Source: Plantago major (lineage: Eukaryota; Streptophyta; Magnoliopsida; Lamiales; Plantaginaceae). From it: a DNA stretch of 64,000 nt. Every line of letters starts with the position of its first letter. The first letter of the stretch is position 1. This document shows positions 23,863 through 34,911 of the stretch, one piece after another. Both the position numbers and the translations under genes were made by a program. The notes under the pieces were generated by a model that was given only the letters and a program-made list of their open reading frames with translations, had not been told where the DNA came from and did no database searches. The stretch spans positions 89,542,414 through 89,606,413 of the forward strand of contig CM048839.1 of assembly GCA_026545765.1 (NCBI GenBank). Reading direction: 5' to 3'.

Positions 23863-26800
23863 TGGCACCAGAGCCTTCTCACTAATCAGTTTCCTTTATC
23901 TGCCTATCTTTCAAACACTAGCCTCTCTTTTCTACCACCTTGAACCATGACTGGCAATGACCAAACCAACACTCCCACCACAAACACTCTTCCTGAGCAT
24001 GAAAACTCTAACAGTCCTTTGTTTCCCCATCATTCGGATAACTCTGTATCCGGAGCCATCACTCCATTGCTTAACAAAAGCAACTATCACACTTGGTCAA
24101 GAGTTTTCTTGATGTCTTTGAGTATCAGAAACAAACTAGGCTTTATCCATGGAACTGTCCCTCAACCAGAAAATGAGGACAGTAAAGAGGCATGGAAAAG
24201 GTGCAATACCATAATACTTTCATGGATGATGCACTCAGTGTCTCCAGAAATCAAAAGCGCCTTATTTTATGCAAAAACATATGCTGAAGGTTGGTTAAAA
24301 CTAAAGATGAGGTATGCACAACCTAATGATGTGCGTATATTCCATCTACAAAAAGAAATCATGCTCACTACTCAAGAAAACTCATCTGTAACTGATTTCT
24401 TTACTACGTTATCAACACTTTGGGAAGAACTTGATGACTATAGACCAGTACAGCTGGTTTATGCAAAGATGAATCTTGCAAAATCTGTGAGGAAGTTGAA
24501 AAAGTGAGAGAAGTTGATAAAATTTTCAAATTCCTGATGAGCCTGAATGATGCTTATGATATGGTGAGAGGACAAATCCTACTCATGAAGCCAAAACCTT
24601 CACTTGACACAGCATATGCTATGGTCCTACAAGAAGAGTCTCAGAAATCTTCAAGAGATATTATGATGAGTTATGAACCATCTGCTATATATGAATGTTG
24701 GTTATAAAAGAAAGGAAAAGAAGAATTTGTCTTGTCCAAACTGCCCTAATCTGAGCAATCATACTGTGGAAACTTGCTTTAAGGTCCATGGTTTTCCACA
24801 AAGCAAGAAACCATATGAAGGAACTAGTAGAGGAAACTATAAAGGCAGGGGTGGAAAATATAATACCCATGTCAGATCTGCTCAATCTTTCACTGGTAAT
24901 GTTAGTCAGGCTGGTTCTGTCAGTCTCACTAATGATCAATTGCATCAACTGATGACTTTTGCACAACAAAACCAAGGTGCTACTGTTGTTAACACTGGTC
25001 AGCAGACTCCTGGCTCAAGCCCCCCAACTGGTCCAACAGGCCCTGCTAAAGAAGGCACACCAGAACTCAATTATGCAGGTATGAGATTTACTGCAAATGT
25101 TATCTCTAAAAGATCAATAAATAGTTGGATTATTGATTCAGGTGCTTCCTATCATGTCATTTACAATAAAGCACTCTACACTGATAATGTCAAATCTGTA
25201 TATGATTTTGTTCAGCTACCTAATCTCACTAAAATACCTATTACTCATGTAGGTGACATTAAACTCAGTGATAAATGCATACTAAAAGGAGTACTATGTG
25301 TACCAACTTTTAAACTAAACTTAATGTCTATAAATAAAATATGCAGAGACAATGAGGTTGCTTTCTTATTTACTAATAACTTCTGCAAAATTATGCAGAC
25401 AAGCTCTTCATTGATAGCATCACTGACAAGGACTGGGATGATTGAAGCCAAGAGAGGACTCTATGAGATTAAAGAATTTCCAGTAATTGAAGTTTTTCCT
25501 GTTTTACCTAAGGCACTAGCCATTGCCAATCTCAATGACCATGATGGATCAGCTGCTGTTAAAGATCACATATGGCATTTTAGATTAAAACCTCGATCAA
25601 GTAGATTAGTAGCTATTAAAGCTTTCAATCCTAATATCAGTTGTAAAGAGTTTACTTATTGTGAAGTCTGTATGCAGGCTAAGCAAAAGAAACTCCCATT
25701 TTTTGTTAGTAATAAATCTACAAGTTCTATTATTAAGTTATTGCATTGTGACCTATGGGGACCCTTCTCAGTACCTACTCTGAACAAACATGTATATTTC
25801 CTTACTATTGTAGATGATTATAGCAGGATGACATGGATTCACTTGTCAAAACACAAGTTTGAAACAAAACACACTCTAAGAAACTTCATAGAGCAGATAC
25901 AAAATCAATCTCAAAAGAGAGTGAAGAAAATTAGAACTGATAATGGAATGGAATTCCATATGCCTGATGTCACATATAAATATGGCATAATACACCAAAA
26001 GACATGTGCATACACACCACAGCAAAATGGTGTGGTGGAAAGAAAACACCAACATTTGTTGAATGTAACAAGAGCTCTCCTTTTTCAGTCTAAATTACCA
26101 AAAATTTTCTGGGGAGATGCAGTCTGACTGCAGCTTACTTAATCAACAGAACACCAAGTAAAATGCTTGACAACAAAACACCTTTTGAGCTCTTTCATGG
26201 AAAGAAGCCTGATTATTCATTAATTAAGACTTTTGGATGTCTATGTTTCTCTTGTACAGAGAAAATAGGAAGAACAAAGTTAGATCCAAGATCATATAAA
26301 TGTATTTTTCTTGGATTTGCAGCTGATATCAAGAGCTACAAACTTTTTGATTTAAGCAAAAGAACTGTTTTCATTTCAAGAAATGTAATATTTATAGAAA
26401 CAGTTTTTCCTTATAAAGAAAAGAAAAGCACAGATAATGAGATCAAACTAAATGCACCTGATACAGATGATTATGATTGGATAAACATAAATAAAAATGT
26501 CAACCCAACCATGGAAAATGAAAATCAGGCAACAGAACAGGTCAATGACTTTTCACCTGAACAACATTATGATACAGAAGAAATTGATCATGATGAAATC
26601 TCAGAACAGGAGGCAGAAGAAAATCATGCAGAGATAATAGAATTAAGAAGAACTGCAAGATCCAGAAAACTTCCTTTTAAACTAGATATTTATCATCACC
26701 AAGCTAAATCATACAGTTTTCAATTGCATAATGATATGCAAACTAGATACCCAATATCAGACTTTCTTGGTTATGGAAAGTTCTCTAATGCATATAGAAC

Positions 26801-28394
26801 ATATTCAATAAATCTTGCTCTCATACATGAACCAGAGACTTATGAAGAAGCTGTAACTGAAAAGCATTGGAGAATTGCAATATCTGATGAATTAAAAGCC
26901 CTTGAGGAGAATAAAACATGGAGTATAGTTAAACTACCTCCTAATGTAAAACCTATAGGGTGCAGATTTGTTTTCAAAACAAAATTGAATTCAGATGGAC
27001 AAATCGACAAACATAAAGCTAGATTAGTAGCTAAAGGTTTCACTCAACAACATGGTTTTGATTATACAGAAACTTTCAGTCCTGTAGCAAAAATGACTAC
27101 AGTTAAAGTGTTTCTGTCAATTGCTGCTAAAAGGAACTGGTTTTTAAGTCAATTAGATGTCCATAATGCTTTTCTAAATGGGGACCTTGAAGAAGAAATT
27201 TACATGAAATTGCCTCAGGGTCTTTCAATTCAGGGGGAAACTAATCCAGGACAACAACTTGTATGCAGACTGCATAAATCTTTATATGGTTTAAAGCAGG
27301 CATCAAGACAATGGAACTGTAAGCTTACTAGTTATCTGAAATCCTTGGGTTTTGATCAATCTAAAAGTGATTATTCACTCTTCACTAAGAAATAATCCAT
27401 GAACAATGAAGATTATATTGCCTTACTGGTATATGTTGATGATATCATCATTGGAAGTAAAAATCAAGAACAAATTGATCTCATTAAAACAAACCTGAAA
27501 CAACATTTTAAAATCAGAGATATTGGAAATTTAAAATATTTCCTTGGACTTGAAATAGCAAGAAATGATACAGGTATACATGTTTCACAAAAGAAATATG
27601 CCTCAGAGATCATTGAAATAGCAGGTTTATTGGGGTGCAAACCAACTGTAACACCAATAGAGCAAAACACCAAATAATTTCCTAATAATTCAGAACCTCT
27701 GCATGATCCCACTTTCTATAGAAAACTAATAGGCAAACTAATATACTTAGGTATAACAAGGCCTGATATAGCTTATGCTATTAGCATTTTCAGTCAGTTC
27801 ATGGAGAAACCATGCAAATTACATCTTGATGGGATAATGAGAGTGATCAAATATCTTAAGGGAGATATTGGACTTGGAATTTTCTTTCCTAAAGAAAGCG
27901 ATACACAGGTCACAGCTTACAGTGACTCAGATTATGCAGGATGTCCAATATCAAGAAGATCAACTTCAGGATTTTGTATTTTCATTGGAGGTTCATTAGT
28001 AAGCTGGAAATCTAAGAAACAGGCAATAGTGAGCAGATCCTCAGCAGAAGCTGAATACAGGGCCATTGCTTATGCCTGTTGTGAAATTCTGTGGTTAACA
28101 ACATTACTGAAAGATTTTGAGATTGATAAACTCAATCCAGTCAAGCTCCTTTGTGATAATCAATCAGCCATTCACTCAACTAAAAATCCTGTTTTCCATG
28201 AAAGAACGAAGCATATAGAAGTGGACTGTCACTTCATAAGAGAGAAAGTAATTGAAGGAAAAATAAAGATTGATTACATCAAATCTCAAGAACAATTGGC
28301 AGACATTTTTACTAAAGCAGTTTGCTCAGCAAGTCTAGTTAAAACCCTGAACAAGATGAACATAAGAAATCCATATGTTCCTCTTGAGGGGGAA

Positions 28395-28908
28395 TATTGG
28401 AAATTCAAAGACAGAAATAGGAAGAAAAACAATTTAACGAAAGTTGATTGCAAAGAATTTAAAAGTTATAGGACCTATATGAAAGGTGCAAAGGAAATTA
28501 AGACTGAATCGAATGGACAAGAAACGCAAAAGGACTTAAGTGAAAAACGCAAATGGATTGAAGACAAAACAAAGGCAGAGTTGCTTACCGAATTAGCGAC
28601 TTCTCCAGCACATCACTGTTCATCGTCATCCTCAGCAAAGAAGACAAAACGATTTGCTTGAAGTTGCAGAGTACAATTTGGTACTATTCAATCGTGGCCG
28701 TAAAATCATCAATCAACGGTTGTCATCAAGAGCTTGGTGATCAAGGCTGTGAGCTGGACTATCATAGAGTACATTAGCTTTGTAATTTAGCAAAATGATG
28801 AAGCTCATGCTTTCCATCTTTTTCATGTATATATGCTCCTCTGTAAATCCATTGATTCAGTATGAAATACAACAAACTTTCCTACCTGTTTACTCTCTAT
28901 TTTTAACA
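28395..28908 (+). repeat. 3' LTR of copia 1
   Basis: 514 bp partner of the 5' LTR. It is preceded by the purine tract and followed by the CATTT target duplication. Confidence 0.95.
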
Positions 28909-28913
28909 CATTT

Positions 28914-29639
28914 TCCAGCAACATTCAATGAAAATCAGCCAAAAAAAAAAAAAAAAAAAAACAAAACAGAGAGAAAGAAACACATGAAATGAGCATGCAT
29001 CTGAGGGCCAAAACAAGAGTACTGCATGAAAAGGTACTGGAGGATTCTCTTTTAAAGAAAATGAACTAGACACTTACAGTTACTGAGCAAAGGAGTTGAT
29101 GAAGATGATCAATGCTAAAGCTTGTGCCAATCAAAGGAACAGTTGCAGATTTTAATTGCACAGGTGCTTTTGAGTTCAAGATTTCAGGAGAAAGGTGGCA
29201 ACTAAATTACATTCAGCAGGTTATTAGCCCCAACTCCTATTTTCAAGTATTTTATCTAGACTTGCCTACCATTTCACCTAACACCAAATATATACTTGTG
29301 TTTTCCACAATTAGCATTTCGAATTTAGTAAAATTTAATACTAGCATTTTGAATCTAGTAAAATTTAATAGCATTTAACCTAACACTAATTATAAAATGC
29401 ACATGTTTTGCACAGTTAATATTTTGAATTTAGTAAAATTTTATATCGTTAAATTTTAACCCTTAAGCAAACTCTATGTCAAACAGTCGGTTAAACACGC
29501 ATACCCGATTCAGCTTTATACGAGGATAGAAATGTGCAATCAAAACAAATTTTTTTCATTTATTTGGTAACCGTTAAAAAAGGGGTCAATATATATATGT
29601 AAAATAAAGTTTGTAACAATCGTCCAACAGGAAAATGAT
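28914..29639. other. AT-rich spacer downstream of PPCS
   Basis: No gene is supported. A poly-A run sits at about 28940-28961. The phrase TTTAGTAAAATTTAATA, or close variants, occurs three times between 29325 and 29445. Confidence 0.5.
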
Positions 29640-29645
29640 TTTATT
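29640..29645 (-). terminator. PPCS poly(A) signal
   Basis: AATAAA on the minus strand, about 140 bp beyond the stop codon at 29787, gives a 3' UTR of ordinary length. Confidence 0.6.
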
Positions 29646-29786
29646 CATAACATCAGCTGAAGAAAATACTAGAAGCTGCAGGTATGCTTTTAGAACTAAA
29701 AACATATATTAGATGTTCAGTCACTTAGTTGTACATACTCCACTAAATTATCAAGAAGTGGACATCCAGACAGTGATGTTAAGAAC

Positions 29787-32700
29787 CTATGAAATAGAAT
29801 TCATATAAGCAGAATGTCTAGCCAAAACCAATTCAATCAGTGGGGATTCAACATCTGCATTGGCCTGAGTCTTGTCCCGGCGAACTGTTATCTTTTCATT
29901 CTTTGAGACAACTGTAACCTCCTCTTTGCGGGTTAAAAGCTCATTCGCTATCACCATATGCATATCGTACCTATTAAGCGCCATATCTGCCTTCTCCAGA
30001 AGGATCTTCGTGTCAGTCTCCAGCTGCGTCATGCAGCAAGAAAAAGAAAAATTATGACTCGCAAGTTCCAACGGTAGTTGGGCATATTAATAGGTGTCAT
30101 TTGACAGAACCACATATGCTTTCTACATCCCAGTTTTTTTAAGAGCTGGGGCTTTGCTCATTTAGGCCTCAAGTTTAAATTCATTCGGGCCTAGAAGAAA
30201 CAAAGGTAAAAAATAAAAGAAAAGAACCTTAAATGATATGCAGAATGCATTGGGTGCCCAATCCTTCCTCAACACTGAAAGCATCTTTGGAACCTGAACA
30301 AGTCGCATGTCCAGAGGACCAGAGCCAGATTGAATTTTATGAACTACCTGCACATGGACAATGTTAAGGTCGCATGTAAGTAAGTAATTACACAAACATA
30401 AATATGAAAGACAAAAGCTAGAATTATGACTTACAGTCATAATTCACAACTGTGTTGAGTAATTATGACTTTAATGTTTTTAACAATTTGTATAGAACAA
30501 CCTGTGTGAATTGTGACCAAAGCTAATTCGAAACTTCAGAGTCTAAGGTGTGCAATTAAATTGATCACAAGGTAAAAGAACTTCAAAATGGACGCGTCAA
30601 ACAACTTTACTAAATTATGCTAAATAGTAAATACATAAATTATTTGTCATTATTAAGAGAGTTTCACTTTCCATATTTCATTCATAATATTAAATAATGA
30701 ATTTGTTTTGCACAATGTCGTCTTTGTTCACCCGTGTATCCAAATATATGTACTAATTTGTATCAACATTCAAAAGCAGGTGCAGGGGATAGGTTCATTA
30801 CCATGCTATCCCATGGAACATAGAAATCAGAAACTGCTGCAGCAAGATAAAACATAGCACTTCGCCCAAAGCTACTCATCGATGTTGCAATTAACTGCAA
30901 AATCTGCCCGTAAAAATGAAATTGGTTTCAGTAAAAGCAACGAAACAAGCCCATTCTACAAATTACACCCATCAAATCTAATAGCCACTCAGATGGATTC
31001 AGTCGTGGCATGCTAGAGGCCATTAATTGATGGGCTCACTATTGTGTATATCTTGGTTTTTTGGCTCTCAGTCGAATTGCCAAATATGTTCCAGAGCATA
31101 ATAAATAAAGAATCAAAGCAGATGCTACAAGCCTACAACCTTGTAGCTTCTGTCTGGTTTCGTTTCTGTAATTAAAGAAAGTGCATCAATTTAACAACTG
31201 ACGGATTTCTCTTTAAAACCACACATATTGAAGCTAAACTAAGATCACCCTTGCAGTTACTTAAATGCATATAAATCTGGCTATAGATGTTGACAAAAAT
31301 ACAGTCTCGTACCTTGCAACGAGAATCTATTTCTACTCCACCAACAGCATAAAATCTCATTCTTCATTGATCAGATTAACTTCCAGAACGGAAAATTAAC
31401 TCAAATAATGGAAAGCAAGTCTTTGCAGTCTAGAATATTGATCACAGGATAGACTAATGCAGACGACATACTTGAGGAACCACGAACAACAATTTTCAGA
31501 ACTGGATAAATGCTTTGGATGTCAAAAGGTTTGCATTGTTCCTAAAGTTCAGTATACATTTCTAGCTTAAGGACAAGTATTTAAATGAAAGGTTTTCTTG
31601 CCCAAGCGCTAAATACTTACAACAAGGGTGTATACTTCACGAAGAGGGAAAAAAGAAGAAGCAGTTAATAGGTAGATAACCTGAAGATATTCAAAAATCG
31701 TGGTGAAAGGAAGCTTTAACAAGGTGCCTCCAGTAATAGCCTGCAATAAATTGTGATGTCTTGAATTTCAATAGATCACAAATTAAGCAACACGGAAAGA
31801 CAAATTTTCAACAGATGTACGATGCTTACAGAGCGGTTTTCACCTATAGCTCTTTTCACTGTTTCAGCATGAGAAGGCAGCACTGAATGGTCAAAATAAA
31901 ATGTAAATTGTCAATACAACTACTTTGACGGTTCATGCAATATAGTCAAAACACAAGTCGCTGTAAAACTGAGAGCGATTCCCAAGTAAAGAAACGACGC
32001 ATGTCCTAAGTTCTATAGAATCCTCTATATAATTAGACTAGACTCCATTACCAAACCAAACAATCAAAAGTGGACTTCTAGAGGGTTAAATGTCGAAAAC
32101 AGTTCATGGAAAATAGCAGGTCTTGTGTAAATAAAAAGACTACCAACCTGCAATGCTTGACTCACTGTTAAGCTCAAAACATTCTATCAATGGATCATCC
32201 GGCAGAGATCTGCAATATGGCTGGCAGGTACCTCTGCACACATGTTTGCATGACGTTTTATTGGCAACAATATCACAGAATACAGCTAGAGAGCATATAA
32301 GAAACATGAAAGTCCTTTGAGTTTACCTACCTACGGTAGAGAAATACTACAGCATATCCAGCCTTCAGAAAGTATCTGCAAATCCATAATTTAACTTCAC
32401 AATTTAAATACAGTACTAAATTGTCAAAACAATCAATATAAAGAAAACACTATGTTGTTTACTCCGTCGATGCAGCTCCTCTATGACCTGAGCTGAAATT
32501 GTCAATGTAACGGACACATCGCTGTTCCAATGGAACAGTTGTCCCACCAGATGTCACACATACCACCCTCTTGGTGCTTTCAGTGCCTGAAGACACGGAT
32601 TAACAAATTTCAGAAACAAAGATTCTATGGTCCTGTTGAACTATCGGTGAGTGATGACTGTAATAACACAAGTACAGTAACACACATATGAGAAAGAGAG

Positions 32701-32869
32701 ACTGCAACTGAACCAACAACTTACGCAATGGAGAACAACTCCCAATAAATTCATCTAGTTTTCTTTTGAACTCAGAGCCATCTTTAAGAGGAGGGGCTGA
32801 ATCGAAGAAGGATTTTACATCTGAAAGCGGGGTGTTTGCATAAGATCCCTTGTCATCTGACACGTCCAT
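29787..32869 (-). CDS. PPCS: Phosphopantothenate-cysteine ligase (CoA synthesis), complete
   Basis: Second step of CoA synthesis: joins 4'-phosphopantothenate to cysteine at the expense of a nucleoside triphosphate; cytosolic in plants. Nine coding exons: 32869-32725, 32586-32463, 32375-32331, 32233-32148, 31882-31830, 31740-31681, 30903-30802, 30347-30228 and 30023-29787. All have GT/AG borders and total 972 bp (323 residues plus stop). Landmarks: [12 protein letters not shown] near residues 20-31, the nucleotide-binding [14 protein letters not shown] (57-70), [13 protein letters not shown] (76-88), [25 protein letters not shown] (189-201), [20 protein letters not shown] (208-227) and [11 protein letters not shown] near the C-terminus. 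Length and order match Arabidopsis CoaB as I remember it. No break was seen. The start is the first ATG in exon 2 of the transcript; exon 1 is noncoding. Confidence 0.95.
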
Positions 32870-33074
32870 ATATAAATCTGAAACCTGCGATCACAACTAC
32901 AACTCTGAACTTTGAGGATCCCACGAGGTAAAACTTTTTCAGAATCTACAATGATAAGCAGATGGCATCAAGATTTTGCATGAGTACACAGCTGTGTTCA
33001 AAATGTATAACAAGCACCATCCCAGCACGAAGTTGAAAGATACAGATAACAAACACCCATGTGGCACAAGGCAA

Positions 33075-34445
33075 CACCTTTCAAGTTTCAACCAGATACA
33101 TTAGGGGGGCTCATTTTTACATCCCAAAAGCACCAATGAACCTCACTCAACATATAAACATAAAATCTTAACTGTTGGGGTCCACCAGGATATCTTCCCA
33201 AGATGGTGGCGGTTGGATTGCTTGGAAATTGGAATCTTGACAGCATTAGACCTCAAATTGTAGAATAATAATACTAACACTCACCAACCAAAAGAAAAGA
33301 AAAAATACAATGCCAGCAAAACAGTTGGTGATTCATTCGCAAATCTAGGGAATAAAATCTAAATCTTTAGCTCCAATAACACTGTAACAAGGTATGCACA
33401 TTGAATACATCCCTACACGAATGCAGTCATAAATGCTCAATTCAATTTACCTTTTCGTAACGTGATAACTTGATCTGAAATGTTCAAAAGATATGGAATG
33501 CACTTTGCCACTGGGTAAAGCTTATAACACGTCATTCTTCAAGTTCACAAGAAATTTATCAAACAGCTCATGTGCAAGTGATAGAGCAGGGGATTTTAGG
33601 ATAGAGAAAAAATATAATTTTGGTGTAGCAGAGGCTACCTTTGTGAAGATTTATTGAAAGAACTAACAAACAGCTCATGTGCAAGTGATAGGCAGAGGAT
33701 TTTGGGATAAATAAAGATATGATTTTGGTGTAGCAAAGCTACCTTTCTATAGTTTTATTGAAGCGACTAAAATAAAGTGAAGACACCAATCTCCGAAAAC
33801 ACAACCAACCTTATGGGCGAAACCCACTCTAGTGAACAAACTAGACTTGAACCTGACTATTCAAAAATCTCACTTGAACTCTATTAGGTACTTCAACAGT
33901 TCAACTAACAACTTCATAAGCTCACCTGAACTCTGTTAGGTACTTTAACTAACAACTTTTTTAATTTAACTCGAACTCCAACTTCCTAATTTAACTTGAA
34001 CTCTAAACGTAACTTGCCTATCAAAATCAAAAGTATATAGGAATGGCAAATATATATTGTAATACAAATTTAACAGCAAGTATCTTCACACAGTAAGCTC
34101 CCAATCAATTCACCTTTTTGTAACGTGAAAACTTGATCCAAATTTTCAAAAAACATGAAATGCAATAACTCGCCATTTTTCAAGTAAATTCATCAAACAC
34201 CTCATGTGCAAGCATCTCCACACAATAAACTCCCAAAAGCAAAGCTTTTCTTAGTCTCTAGCGACTAAATAATAGCAGTAGCATACTTGATATATAGAAG
34301 AAAATGCATAAACTTAGTTTATGATATTACAAGTCCAAAACAACGAAATGAAACCTGTGGCTATGCCTATACGAGTATAGTATAGCAAATCTAATGTATT
34401 GCAAAAACGGAAATCGAACAAGAGGATTAAGATAAATACTAATGG
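33075..34445. repeat. 1.37 kb repeat filling PPCS intron 1
   Basis: This is the inverted copy of 18165-19513. It occupies nearly all of the 5' UTR intron of PPCS, ending about 20 bp inside the donor and about 190 bp from the acceptor. Being in opposite orientation 15 kb away, the two copies could pair in a long transcript. Confidence 0.85.
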
Positions 34446-34466
34446 GCAATCAGAATTCTAGTTTAC

Positions 34467-34570
34467 CTTGATGATTTGCTTCTTGACCGCTCCGAGCTTG
34501 TATAAATAGGTCGGTTTGGGAGAGGTGAAGGAAGCATGAATAGTGGTCTGGGAAAATAATAAAAAATTGA
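34467..34570 (-). other. PPCS 5' noncoding exon
   Basis: A strong donor (CATCAAG|GTAAAC) at 34466-34465 pairs with the acceptor at 32886-32885, giving a 1.58 kb intron in the 5' UTR. The exon stretch before it stays open in the frame that enters exon 2 but has no in-frame ATG there. A pyrimidine-rich tract ending CCCAG at about 34550 looks like a further acceptor, so the true first exon may lie upstream, on the other side of the copia insertion. Confidence 0.55.
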
Positions 34571-34657
34571 TCTGCCATAGTCAGTTATATTTAGAGCTCA
34601 GCTTCTGCCCTTTATGCCCCTCGAGAAAAGAAAACAAACAAAGAAAAAAGAAAGCCA

Positions 34658-34911
34658 TAATATAAAATAACAGGTAATAATATACTGAAAGATGGTTATG
34701 AGAAGTGTGTTATAGTGTATTTCATTCATCATACTGAAGTCCTTTTATAGGCAAATTCTCCCGACAATCATCTACTCCTTCCTTCTCATTTTCAAAGTAC
34801 ATTTAATATACTTACTATACATATACTGTAAAGAGGAAGAAAAATTTATTCTATCTTGACAAGTGATTTGATCTATTGGACATTTACCATTGTCCATGTC
34901 TTTTCACAACA
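34658..34911 (-). repeat. 3' LTR of copia 2, with promoter reading toward PPCS
   Basis: 254 bp. On the minus strand it starts TGTTGTGAAAAG and carries a clear TATA box, CCTATAAAAGG, centred at about 34745. It ends about 90 bp from the first PPCS-like sequence and points at that gene. Confidence 0.9.

Larger units (their letters stand above)
23349..28908 (+). mobile_element. Copia LTR retrotransposon 1, young, near complete
   Basis: A 5.56 kb element with two 514 bp LTRs and a perfect 5 bp target duplication, CATTT (23344-23348 and 28909-28913). The primer-binding site TGGCACCAGAGCC follows the 5' LTR directly, close to the initiator-Met-tRNA type. A purine tract GAGGGGGAA precedes the 3' LTR. 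Parts in order: gag (from 23947), a CxxC-H-C knuckle with FKVHGFP (about 24740), protease IIDSGASYHV (about 25130), integrase (about 25570-26130), reverse transcriptase (about 26850-27500, YVDD box at about 27430) and RNase H (about 27900-28330). The order PR-IN-RT-RH makes it copia. It is broken, with about five interruptions. LTR divergence of about eight sites in 514 suggests roughly 0.5-1 million years at usual plant rates. Confidence 0.95.
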
